From Candidatus Cloacimonadota bacterium (GTDB taxonomy: Bacteria > Cloacimonadota > Cloacimonadia > Cloacimonadales > Cloacimonadaceae): a stretch of 64,000 bases of DNA. Position numbers and translations under genes: made by a program. Where the stretch lies: positions 124,001 through 188,000 of the forward strand of contig JAJBAV010000001.1 in the NCBI GenBank assembly GCA_020532085.1, read 5' to 3'. Shown here in pieces: positions 41,829-48,994 of this stretch (position 1 is its first letter; each line of letters begins with the position of its first letter). The notes under the pieces were generated by a model that saw nothing but the letters and a program-made list of their open reading frames with translations, ran no database searches and had not been told where the DNA came from.

Positions 41829-43049
41829 ATGATCACCGACCTGCAAGAAATTCTCTCGACCAACGTCAAAGGAATGAAGCGCTCCGCCATCCGCGAGCTG
41901 CTGAAGTATCTGGGCCAGCCCGGCCTGATCTCGTTTTCCGGAGGCTTTCCCGCCCCGGCCACCTTCCCCGTGGAAGAGCTGAAAGGCATCATCGCCGAAG
42001 TGATGGATACCGAAGCCGCCTACGCGCTGCAATATGGCGCCACGGAAGGCGACACCCTGCTGCGCACCCTGATGGTGGACCGCTACAAGAAAGCCGGCTT
42101 TGACCTGAGCATCGACAACATGATCATCACCACCGCCTCCCAGCAGGCGCTGGACCTCATCGCCAAGATCTTCATCGACCGCGGCGACACCATCATCGTG
42201 GGCCTGCCCTCCTACCTGGGCGGACTGAGCGCTTTCAACTCCTACGGCGCGGACATGATCGGCATTCCGATGGACGACGAGGGCGAAATCCCTGAGATCA
42301 TGGAAACACGGATCAAAGAAGCCATCGCCCGGGGCAAAAAACCGAAATTCATCTATGTGATCCCGGATTTCCAAAACCCCGCCGGGATGACCATGAGCGC
42401 CAGGCGCCGCCGCGAGATCATCGACATCGCCCACCGCCACGACATCCTGATCCTGGAAGACAGCCCCTACCGAGAGCTGCGCTATGAAGGCGAAGACCAG
42501 CCCACCCTCTACGAATTGGACGGCAGCGGCCAGGTGATCCTGCTGGGCACCTTCTCCAAGATCTTCTGCCCCGGTTTCCGCATCGGCTGGGTGATCGGCC
42601 ATCCTGACGTTCTGGACAAGATCGTCGTGGCCAAGCAGGCCACCGACCTCTGCACCCCGCCCTTCACCCAGCGCATCGCCGCCCGCTACATCGAACAGGG
42701 TTTCCTGGATCCCAAGCTGGACCAGATCCGCGCCATGTACAAGGCCAAGCAGAAAGTGATGCTGGATTCCCTGCAGGAATTCATGCCTGAGGAATTCACC
42801 TGGATCAAGCCCCAGGGAGGCCTCTTCCTGATGGCCTACGGCCCCGAGGGCATCGACACCAATGCCCTGCTGCTGGATTGCATCAAAGAGCAAAAGGTGG
42901 CCTACGTGGCCGGCACCTCGTTCTTCTGCGACGGCAAGGGCCAAAACACCATGCGCCTCAATTTCTCCTACGAATCCGAGGAGAACAACCGCGAGGGCTG
43001 CAAACGCCTGGGAAGCTTTTACAAACAGGTTCTGGCCAAAAAGTCCTGA
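41829..43049 (+). CDS. PLP-dependent aminotransferase, class I/II
   Basis: 406 residues, fold type I. YALQYGATEGDTLLR, the NPAGMTMS substrate/PLP loop (FQNPAG), EDSPYRELRYEG (Asp contacting the pyridine ring) and GTFSKIFCPGFRIGW (Schiff-base Lys) place it among the MocR/2-aminoadipate (LysN)-like aminotransferases with broad amino-acid range. GGAGG precedes the ATG. It lies directly before korDABC and mce, so the likely job is to turn amino acids into the 2-oxoacids that KOR oxidises. Confidence 0.93.
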   Translation: MITDLQEILSTNVKGMKRSAIRELLKYLGQPGLISFSGGFPAPATFPVEELKGIIAEVMDTEAAYALQYGATEGDTLLRTLMVDRYKKAGFDLSIDNMIITTASQQALDLIAKIFIDRGDTIIVGLPSYLGGLSAFNSYGADMIGIPMDDEGEIPEIMETRIKEAIARGKKPKFIYVIPDFQNPAGMTMSARRRREIIDIAHRHDILILEDSPYRELRYEGEDQPTLYELDGSGQVILLGTFSKIFCPGFRIGWVIGHPDVLDKIVVAKQATDLCTPPFTQRIAARYIEQGFLDPKLDQIRAMYKAKQKVMLDSLQEFMPEEFTWIKPQGGLFLMAYGPEGIDTNALLLDCIKEQKVAYVAGTSFFCDGKGQNTMRLNFSYESEENNREGCKRLGSFYKQVLAKKS

Positions 43050-43095
43050 ACCCTTTCCAAGACTTGAAATGAAAAATATACAACCTGGAGGAAAA

Positions 43096-43394
43096 GTGCC
43101 TAAAAAAGTCGAAAAAGACCGCATGGGCATGATCATCAGGGAAGAAGACGCGCTGGAAAAGATGGAGGTGGAGCTCACCGAAGTCAAGGCTCCCGGCGAC
43201 GACGATTCCCCCGTTCTGATCTATTACAACTGGTGCAAGAAGTGCGGCATCTGCGTCGCCTTTTGCCCACCGGCTGTCTGGGCCGCAAAGCCGACGGCTC
43301 ACCCTACGTGGCCGCGCCGGAAAAATGCATCCACTGCGAGACCTGCGACCGTCTCTGCCCCGATTTCGCCATCACTGGCGCCAAAGACCGTTGA
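43096..43394 (+). pseudogene. korD: ferredoxin-type delta subunit of 2-oxoacid:ferredoxin oxidoreductase, frameshifted
   Basis: The gene starts at GTG 43096 (GGAGG 4 nt upstream) and codes KVEKDRMGMIIREEDALE..NWCKKCGICVAFCP. After TGC at 43264-43266 the frame breaks: a short C-run (43266-43268) lacks one C. Adding one base restores TGCLGRKADGS, then CIHCETCDRLCPDFAITGAKDR and a TGA at 43392-43394. The second [4Fe-4S] set is thus intact but out of frame. As read, the first half runs on into korA. A sequencing or assembly error in the C-run is as likely as a real mutation. Confidence 0.85.
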
Positions 43395-43404
43395 GGAGAG
43401 CTTC

Positions 43405-44637
43405 ATGCCGAAAAAGCCAACTATCACCAAACCCGCTCCAAAAGCCGCGCCCAAGCCCCCCAAGGCCGAAACCAAGCTCGAGGAATTGCAGGCCACCCGC
43501 GAACGCAAAACCGTGCTGATGCAGGGTAACGAAGCTGTGTCCTACGGCGCTCTGGATGCCGGCTGCAACTTCTTTGCCGGCTATCCGATCACCCCTTCCA
43601 CCGAGATCGCCGAGATCCTGGCCACCGAGCTCCCCAAGCGCGGCGGCGTCTTTGTGCAGATGGAAGACGAGATCGCCAGCATCTGCGCCATCACCGGCGC
43701 TTCTTTGGCCGGCGCGAAATCCCTCACCGCCACCTCCGGTCCCGGCTTTTCGCTGATGCAGGAAGGCATCGGCTTTGCCAAGATCACCGAAACGCCCTGC
43801 GTGGTGGTGAACGTCCAGAGGGTCGGCCCCTCCACCGGCATGCCCACCAGCTGCGCCCAGGGCGAGATCCAGCAATCCCGCTGGGGCAGCCACGGCGACA
43901 GCCCGGCCATCGTTCTTTATCCGGACAGCGTGAAGGAATGCTACGAGCTCACCATCCGCGCCGTAAACCTCTCTGAAAAATACCGCACCTGCGTGATCCT
44001 GCTGTTGGACGAGGTTTTGGGCCACATGCGTGAAGCCGTGCGGTTGCCGGATCTGGCCAACGTGCGCGTGATCTCGCGCATCAAACCCACCGTGCCGCCT
44101 CACTGGTACAAACATTACGACGAAAACCAGAAATACCTCTCCCCCCTGGCCAGCTACGGCGACGGCTACAGGTTCCACGTGACCGGCCTCACCCACGACC
44201 AGCTGGGATTTCCCACCAACAAGCCCACTGAAGCCGCGGATATGATGGACCGCCTGCGCAAAAAGATCACCTACAACATCCGCGACCTGGTGCAGATCGA
44301 AAGCTATGAGATGGAAGACGCCAAGATCGCCATCTTCGCAGCCGGGATCACAGCCCGCGCCGCCAAAGCGGCCGTGGCCATGGCCCGTCACGAAGGCATC
44401 AAGGTGGGCCTGCTGCGTCCTCTCACCATCTGGCCTTTCCCGGATGACGCGGTGCGCAAAATGCTGCGCGACGTGGACATCGTGGTGGTGCCGGAACTCA
44501 ACCAGGGCCAGCTCGTCCGCGAGATCGAGCGCCTGGTGAAAGACCGCAGCGACAGCAAACTGATCAAGATCCAGCGCGTGAACGGAAAACTGATCTCACC
44601 CCAGGACATCCTGAGAAAAATGAAGGAGGGAATGTAA
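43405..44637 (+). CDS. korA: 2-oxoacid:ferredoxin oxidoreductase alpha subunit
   Basis: 410 residues, starting at ATG 43405 with GAGGAG overlapping the korD stop. The first 35 residues are a Lys/Pro/Ala-rich linker (KPAPKAAPKPPKAETK), unusual for this family. Then VLMQGNEAVSYGALDAGCNFFAGYPITPSTEIAE, TATSGPGFSLMQEGIGFA and a C-terminal domain with VGLLRPLTIWPFP are standard. The enzyme oxidises 2-oxoacids to acyl-CoA and CO2 while reducing ferredoxin. The neighbouring methylmalonyl-CoA epimerase makes 2-oxoglutarate to succinyl-CoA the best guess. The long in-frame ORF before it is a by-product of the korD frameshift. Confidence 0.92.
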   Translation: MPKKPTITKPAPKAAPKPPKAETKLEELQATRERKTVLMQGNEAVSYGALDAGCNFFAGYPITPSTEIAEILATELPKRGGVFVQMEDEIASICAITGASLAGAKSLTATSGPGFSLMQEGIGFAKITETPCVVVNVQRVGPSTGMPTSCAQGEIQQSRWGSHGDSPAIVLYPDSVKECYELTIRAVNLSEKYRTCVILLLDEVLGHMREAVRLPDLANVRVISRIKPTVPPHWYKHYDENQKYLSPLASYGDGYRFHVTGLTHDQLGFPTNKPTEAADMMDRLRKKITYNIRDLVQIESYEMEDAKIAIFAAGITARAAKAAVAMARHEGIKVGLLRPLTIWPFPDDAVRKMLRDVDIVVVPELNQGQLVREIERLVKDRSDSKLIKIQRVNGKLISPQDILRKMKEGM

Positions 44638-44639
44638 TC

Positions 44640-45482
44640 ATGGCCAACGTACCGCAAAGAATAATCCACGAATACCTGCGCCACGACAAGAAATTCCCCC
44701 ACGTCTGGTGCGCCGGCTGCTCCAACGGCATCGTGCTGGGCTCCATCATCCGCGCCCTGGCCGGAATGGATATCGACCGCGACGACATCGTGATGGTCTC
44801 CGGCATCGGCTGCTCCTCGCGCATGCCGGTGTATGTGGATTTCAACACCCTGCACACGCTGCACGGGCGCTCCATCGCCTACGCCACCGGGGTGAAGCTG
44901 CACAAGCCGCATCTGAAGGTGATCGTGGTCACCGGTGACGGCGACTGCACCGCCATCGGCGGCAACCATCTGATCCACGCCGCCCGCCGCAACATCGACC
45001 TCACCGTGATCCTGGTGAACAACAACATCTACGGCATGACCGGCGGCCAGTGCTCGCCCACCACCCCCCACGAGGCCATTGCCACCACCGCGCCCTACGG
45101 CAACATCGAGCCGGATTTCAACATCTGCGAACTCGCCCTCGGCGCCGGAGCCAGCTATGTGGCCCGCACCACGGCTTACCACACCCAGGAAACCCAAAAC
45201 ATGGTGAAAGAGGCCATCGAACATCCCGGCTTCGCCCTCATCGAGATCGTTAGCGCCTGCCCCGTGATCTTCGGGCGCCTGAACAAAAAAGGCGGCGCCC
45301 CGGAAATGATGAAGGAAATGCGCGACAACTCCGTGCCCCTGGCCGCGGTGGAAAAACTTCCCCCGGAAAAGGTGGAGGGCAAGATCATCCGCGGCGTCCT
45401 GCGCAAGCAAGTCCGGCCGGAATTCACCGCCCAATACGCCGACCTCGTGAAACGCGTCCAGGCCATGGGAGGTGACAAATGA
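44640..45482 (+). CDS. korB: 2-oxoacid:ferredoxin oxidoreductase beta subunit
   Basis: 280 residues. Binds thiamine diphosphate and part of the iron-sulfur chain. WCAGCSNG (cluster/TPP region), GIGCSSRMPVYVDFNTLHTLHGR, and GDGDCTAIGGNHLIHAARRN with VNNNIYGMTGGQCSPTTP (TPP-Mg motif) are diagnostic. It starts two nt after the korA stop and overlaps korC by 4 bp, so subunit production is tightly coupled. Confidence 0.95.
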   Translation: MANVPQRIIHEYLRHDKKFPHVWCAGCSNGIVLGSIIRALAGMDIDRDDIVMVSGIGCSSRMPVYVDFNTLHTLHGRSIAYATGVKLHKPHLKVIVVTGDGDCTAIGGNHLIHAARRNIDLTVILVNNNIYGMTGGQCSPTTPHEAIATTAPYGNIEPDFNICELALGAGASYVARTTAYHTQETQNMVKEAIEHPGFALIEIVSACPVIFGRLNKKGGAPEMMKEMRDNSVPLAAVEKLPPEKVEGKIIRGVLRKQVRPEFTAQYADLVKRVQAMGGDK

Positions 45483-46027
45483 AGACCCGCAGCTACGAGG
45501 TCCGCCTATCCGGAAGCGGCGGACAGGGACTCATCCTGGCCGGAATCATCCTCGCCCGCGCCGCCGTGCTGGACAAACGCCGCGTTACCCAAACCCAGAG
45601 CTACGGCCCCGAATCCCGCGGTGGCTCTTCCCGCGCGGACGTGATCATCAGCGACGAGGAGATCTACTTCCCCGAAGCCACCAGCTTCAACTGCCTCCTG
45701 GCCCTCACCCAGGAAGCCTGCGACAAATATCTCTTCGACCTCAGCGAAGGCGGCATCCTCATCATCGATACCACCTACGTGAAAAACCTCGCCCTCGCCG
45801 CGGAAAACACCTATGAGCTCAACTTCACCGAGATCGCCATCGCCAAGCTGGGCAGCCCCATCACCACGAACATCCTCTCTCTGGCATTCCTGGTGAAGGT
45901 TACCGGCATCGTGAAGGAAGCCTCGCTGAAGCAATCCATCTCCGAAACCGTGAAACCAGCCTTCGTGGAGCTGAATCTCAAGGCCATGGACCTCGGCTTC
46001 GAGCTGGCCAAAAACTACGGGAAATGA
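45479..46027 (+). CDS. korC: 2-oxoacid:ferredoxin oxidoreductase gamma subunit
   Basis: 182 residues. YEVRLSGSGGQGLILAGIILARAAV and QTQSYGPESRGGSSRADVIIS are the signature of the gamma domain, which contacts CoA and the alpha subunit. The length is typical. It overlaps korB (ATGA) and is 4 nt from the epimerase gene. The order here is delta-alpha-beta-gamma. Confidence 0.95.
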   Translation: MKTRSYEVRLSGSGGQGLILAGIILARAAVLDKRRVTQTQSYGPESRGGSSRADVIISDEEIYFPEATSFNCLLALTQEACDKYLFDLSEGGILIIDTTYVKNLALAAENTYELNFTEIAIAKLGSPITTNILSLAFLVKVTGIVKEASLKQSISETVKPAFVELNLKAMDLGFELAKNYGK

Positions 46028-46031
46028 CCCC

Positions 46032-46448
46032 ATGATCAAACATATCTCCCACATCGGCATCGCGGTCAAGGACCTGGACGAAGGCATCGCCTTCTATGAA
46101 AAGCTGGGCCTCACCCTCGAAGGCACCGAGGAAGTGCCCTCCCAGATGGTGAAAGTGGCTTTCTTTCCCTGCGGCGACACCCGCATCGAATTGCTGGCCC
46201 CCACCTCCGAAGACAGCCCCATCGCCAGATTCCTGGAAAAGAAAGGCGAGGGGATCCAACACATCGCCTTCGCCGTGGACGATCTGCCCGAAGCATTGCT
46301 GGAAGCTGAAGACAGCGGCATCCGCCTCATCGACAAAGAACCCCGCCCCGGGGCCCACCATGCCGATATCGCCTTCCTGCATCCCAAATCCAGCCTCGGC
46401 GTGCTGATCGAATTCTGCCAGGAAGCACAGCCCAAAGAAGAGAAATAA
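46032..46448 (+). CDS. mce: methylmalonyl-CoA epimerase
   Basis: 138 residues of the vicinal-oxygen-chelate fold. Interconverts (R)- and (S)-methylmalonyl-CoA, linking succinyl-CoA with propionyl-CoA. HISHIGIAVKDL (His 7), QHIAFAVDDLPEALLEAEDSGIRLIDKEPRPGAH and the terminal LIEFCQ (Glu) carry the metal ligands. Its placement at the end of the aminotransferase-kor operon supports a route from 2-oxoglutarate through succinyl-CoA to propionate-type products. No mutase gene is in the window. Confidence 0.95.
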   Translation: MIKHISHIGIAVKDLDEGIAFYEKLGLTLEGTEEVPSQMVKVAFFPCGDTRIELLAPTSEDSPIARFLEKKGEGIQHIAFAVDDLPEALLEAEDSGIRLIDKEPRPGAHHADIAFLHPKSSLGVLIEFCQEAQPKEEK

Positions 46449-46490
46449 ATCCCCAGCCCGGCGGTTTTTTGACTCCGGGAACTGATATCC

Positions 46491-46515
46491 AGGCCGGCCT
46501 CAGCGCCGGCCTTTT
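46491..46515 (+). terminator. rho-independent terminator of the kor-mce operon
   Basis: Stem AGGCCGGC/GCCGGCCT with a 6-nt loop and a short T-tract, 43 nt after the mce stop. Confidence 0.8.
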
Positions 46516-46633
46516 CCTGTGCCGGATATAAAGCCCGTCATTCCGGGCGGAGGCTAGCGTCGAGCTAGCTGGCGTCGAGAGAGGAACGAGCATCGACTAC
46601 AGCTGAACATCCCTCTCCCCGCCTCAAACGCAC

Positions 46634-46679
46634 GTCATTCCGGACGCAGGTGCTTCAGCGCCGGAGATCCGGAATCCAG
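46634..46679. repeat. 46-nt GTCATTCCGG module, plus orientation
   Basis: Exact reverse complement of 16355-16400. It begins GTCATTCCGGACGCAGGTGC and ends GGAATCCAG. A 38-nt partial copy with the same start is at 46811-46848. It contains CTTCAGCG in its middle, like the palindromes nearby. Confidence 0.85.
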
Positions 46680-46810
46680 GCCTTGTCCTGTCAATTCTTC
46701 GGGAGCACTTCACCAATCCAGGCGTTATCACCTGAAGAGCCGGACTGGGTGTCATTCCGGGGTGGGGGCCCCGGAATCCAGAAACAACCACCGCCCAACC
46801 CCAAACGCAC

Positions 46811-47032
46811 GTCATTCCGGACGCAGGTGCTTCAGCGCCGGAGATCCGTCGGGGTCCTCGCCGGACAACTTGTTGGCCGGTGGGGTGAATCGAATCCAGG
46901 CCTGGCGGGAATAGCCCATCCCGGACACAGGCAAATGCGGGGTCGATCCAGACGCAGTCTGCATCGACACCTCCCCAGGGCATTACCCGGACCGTCTGGA
47001 TTCCGGGCGCTACTTTGTCGACCCGGAATGAC
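46811..47032. repeat. cluster of GTCATTCCGG-type dispersed repeats
   Basis: A partial 46-nt module (46811-46848) is followed by a module of about 128 nt (46905-47032) that starts GCGGGAATAGCC, contains CCAGGGCATTACCCGGACC and ends CCCGGAATGAC. The longer module has a close copy at 48086-48212 and an inverted relative at 16211-16349. Matching GTCATTCCGG and CCGGAATGAC ends allow long hairpins. Confidence 0.8.
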
Positions 47033-47172
47033 GTAGCGGTGGAGTATTCGGGTGAGAACATCCGGAATGACGCAACGGTGATGTATTCAGGTGAGAACGC
47101 CCGAAATGCAGCTTAGGCTGTCCTCACTCGATTTGAAAGAGAGCTGGATTTTGGGTTTGGAAACACTGGGCG

Positions 47173-47612
47173 GTTCCTATTCTGGATCCTATCAGAACCC
47201 TTTAGCAGAGCGGTTTTAGGGTATATAAAGCACAAAAAAAGCCTTCTCCTCCCTCCCCGGCGGAAGGGCTGACAAGGTAGAGTGTATATAGCCGCTAATG
47301 CTATATCTTATTAATCTATATATAGTTATATTATATATTTATTATATTATTATATATTTTACTATTACTATATAGATACAAGCTCAGCATCCTCACTTTT
47401 CACTTCCTCCAGCGTGTCCTGGATCCTGGCCATGAGTCCAGGTCCTGGATCAGGTTCCAGGGTCTGGGGTAGGTTCCAAGATCTGGGGTCAGGGTAGAAA
47501 AAACCTCTGTTTTCAGCCTTCCGGCGGCGGGGGAGGAGAGGCCGATTTCTGTGCTTTATATACCCTAAACCCTCTCTGCTAAAGGGTTCTGATAGGATTC
47601 AAGATAGGAACC
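47173..47612. repeat. 440-bp arm/AT-core/arm element in the second repeat island
   Basis: Arms of 63 nt (47173-47235 and 47550-47612) are inverted copies with a few mismatches, and pairing continues inward through a CCTCCC/GGGAGG-rich stretch. Between them lie an AT-only core (about 47285-47388) and a segment with repeated CCTGG/CCAGG words (CAGGTCCTGGATCAGG). The order matches the units at 15.1-16.0 kb although the arm sequences differ. No protein-coding signal is seen. Confidence 0.8.
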
Positions 47613-47656
47613 GGCAAAATGCTATCAAAAATCAAATTGAGATGGCATCCCCTCTC

Positions 47657-47781
47657 CGGAAGGTCGACGTCCCCGTCGACCACAAAAATGGAGTGGCAGA
47701 CATCCCCGCCATTCACACCTCGAACTCGCTGTGCTCGTCCGCGAGGACCCCGAGCCAAGGCCCGGAGGGCCTTTCAGAACC
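47657..47781. repeat. direct repeat, copy 1 (partner 48241-48395)
   Basis: The last 95 nt (47687-47781) match 48301-48395 with one mismatch, and the first 45 nt (CGGAAGGTCGACGTCCCCGT onward) match 48241-48285. The text includes ACTCGCTGTGCTCGTCCGCG and GGCCCGGAGGGCC. A related ACTCGCTGCGCTCGC word is at 16180. Confidence 0.85.
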
Positions 47782-47814
47782 GAAACCCAAGCCCCCGCGG
47801 GAAAAGACGGAAGG

Positions 47815-48044
47815 CGGTGGCTTCAGCCACCGTTCCCGGGCCTCAGCGGCGAGGGAGAGACGATCTCCGGCGGTTTCAACCGCCGGCTGACGCCATCCTC
47901 CTGTATCCAGTGAAAAGGCCGTAAACGCGACCTCCGGAGGCCGTAGAGGGCGAATCACCGGGTGTATTGCCGGTGCTTGAAAGCACCGGACATCGTCTAT
48001 TTGGGGGTCGGTCCCCGGGCGGTGTACGGTGGCTGAAGCCACCG
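47815..48044. repeat. series of palindromes with TTCA/TGAA centre
   Basis: Four hairpins in 230 nt: CGGTGGCTTCAGCCACCG (47815-47832), CCGGCGGTTTCAACCGCCGG (47867-47886), CCGGTGCTTGAAAGCACCGG (47970-47989) and CGGTGGCTGAAGCCACCG (48027-48044). The centre is constant while the stem bases change in pairs. A fifth lies at 48854-48869 (CGCGGCTGAAGCCGCG), and the A arms at 14.5-14.8 kb have a similar centre. Confidence 0.8.
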
Positions 48045-48085
48045 CCTTCCGTCTGCTGTCCTCCGGACAAACGGGTCCAAGCCTT

Positions 48086-48212
48086 GCGGGAATAGCCAAC
48101 CGATACCAGGCAAATGCGGGGTCGCTCCAGACGCTGTCTGGACCGACACCCTTCCAGGGCATTACCCGGACCGTCTGGATTCCGGGCCCGACTGCGTCGT
48201 CCCGGAATGACG
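48086..48212. repeat. long GTCATTCCGG-type module, copy 3
   Basis: Close copy of 46905-47032: GCGGGAATAGCC start, GGCAAATGCGGGGTCG, AGACGCTGTCTGGACCGACA, CCAGGGCATTACCCGGACCG and CCCGGAATGAC end. The middle word GTCCAGACGCTGTCTGGAC is itself nearly palindromic. Confidence 0.8.
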
Positions 48213-48240
48213 TAACCATAGCGTATTCAAATGGGCTCCA

Positions 48241-48395
48241 CGGAAGGTCGACGTCCCCGTCGACCACAAAAATGGAGTGGCAGACGTCCCCATCGTAACA
48301 AATGGAGTGGCAGACATCCCCGCCATTCACACCTCGAACTCGCTGTGCTCGTCCGCGAGGACCCCGAGCCAAGGCCCAGAGGGCCTTTCAGAACC
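48241..48395. repeat. direct repeat, copy 2 (partner 47657-47781)
   Basis: 48241-48285 and 48301-48395 match the partner. Here the shared AATGGAGTGGCAGAC word appears twice 30 nt apart, as if part of the unit had duplicated. Confidence 0.85.
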
Positions 48396-48678
48396 CAAAG
48401 ACAAGCTTCTCCGAAGCTTCACATACGGGGACGTCTGTGACTCCTGTGAGGCGCCACCACTCCACCCCGCCAAACCTCCACCCCGACGCCACCCCACCAC
48501 TCCAATACCTCAAAACACCCCCCAAACCGCATCCCATTCACTTCCCATGAACTTCCCCCTGACTTCCCGCCCAACAGGCGGGAACTCAGCGGGAGGTTAG
48601 CGGGAGGCGTATGGGAGAGGGCAAAGGGCAAGACAAGGTTTCCATTCAAACCGAGAGGGTGGAAGCGATCATCCAGCC

Positions 48679-48780
48679 AGCAGCCCGGAGGGCGATAGAT
48701 CATAGCGAGGGCGCGTAAGCCCCTCGTAACGCGACAGATCGATGAATAATGAACATTGCCAGCTTCCCACCCCGGAAACG
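48679..48780. repeat. dispersed repeat related to 55600-55730
   Basis: Shares CATAGCGAGGG, CCCCTCGTAACGCGACAGA, CGATGAATAATGAACATTGCCA and CCCCGGAAAC-like words, in the same order, with the gap at 55.6-55.7 kb. Confidence 0.65.
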
Positions 48781-48870
48781 CGGCGCGTTTTGGGGGGATG
48801 GGCGCTGGACTTGGAAAGCAGGGTTGATCTGGACGGTGCACGAGGGGTTCCGCCGCGGCTGAAGCCGCGC

Positions 48871-48926
48871 CTCCACACCCTCGCTATCATTCTGCCGCCC
48901 TCACGGGCTGCACCCACTTGGTTTGA
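48871..48926. repeat. 56-nt inverted copy of 55600-55655
   Basis: Reverse complement of 55600-55655 with one or two differences (CTCCACACCCTCGCTATCAT start). It sits just after the terminator of the lamin-tail gene. The partner sits just after the M3 peptidase gene. Confidence 0.85.
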
Positions 48927-48937
48927 ATCAGAGCCAA

Positions 48938-48966
48938 AAACAAAACCCGGGAGCGGACTCCCGGGT
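48938..48966 (-). terminator. terminator of the lamin-tail protein gene
   Basis: On the minus strand ACCCGGGAG/CTCCCGGGT forms a 9-bp stem with a 4-nt loop and runs into TTTTG-TTTTT. It lies 29 nt after the stop codon. Confidence 0.85.
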
Positions 48967-48994
48967 ATGCTTATCTTGTTGTATTATAAGTTAG

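Noticed and set aside
42862-44637. 591-residue frame read as one KOR fusion protein
   Set aside because: It only exists because the korD frameshift joins three frames. Its first part overlaps the aminotransferase gene out of frame.
46500-48994. Insertion sequence or integron array
   Set aside because: No transposase or integrase frame and no attC-like RYYYAAC/GTTRRRY pairs were found. Small frames here lie inside repeats.
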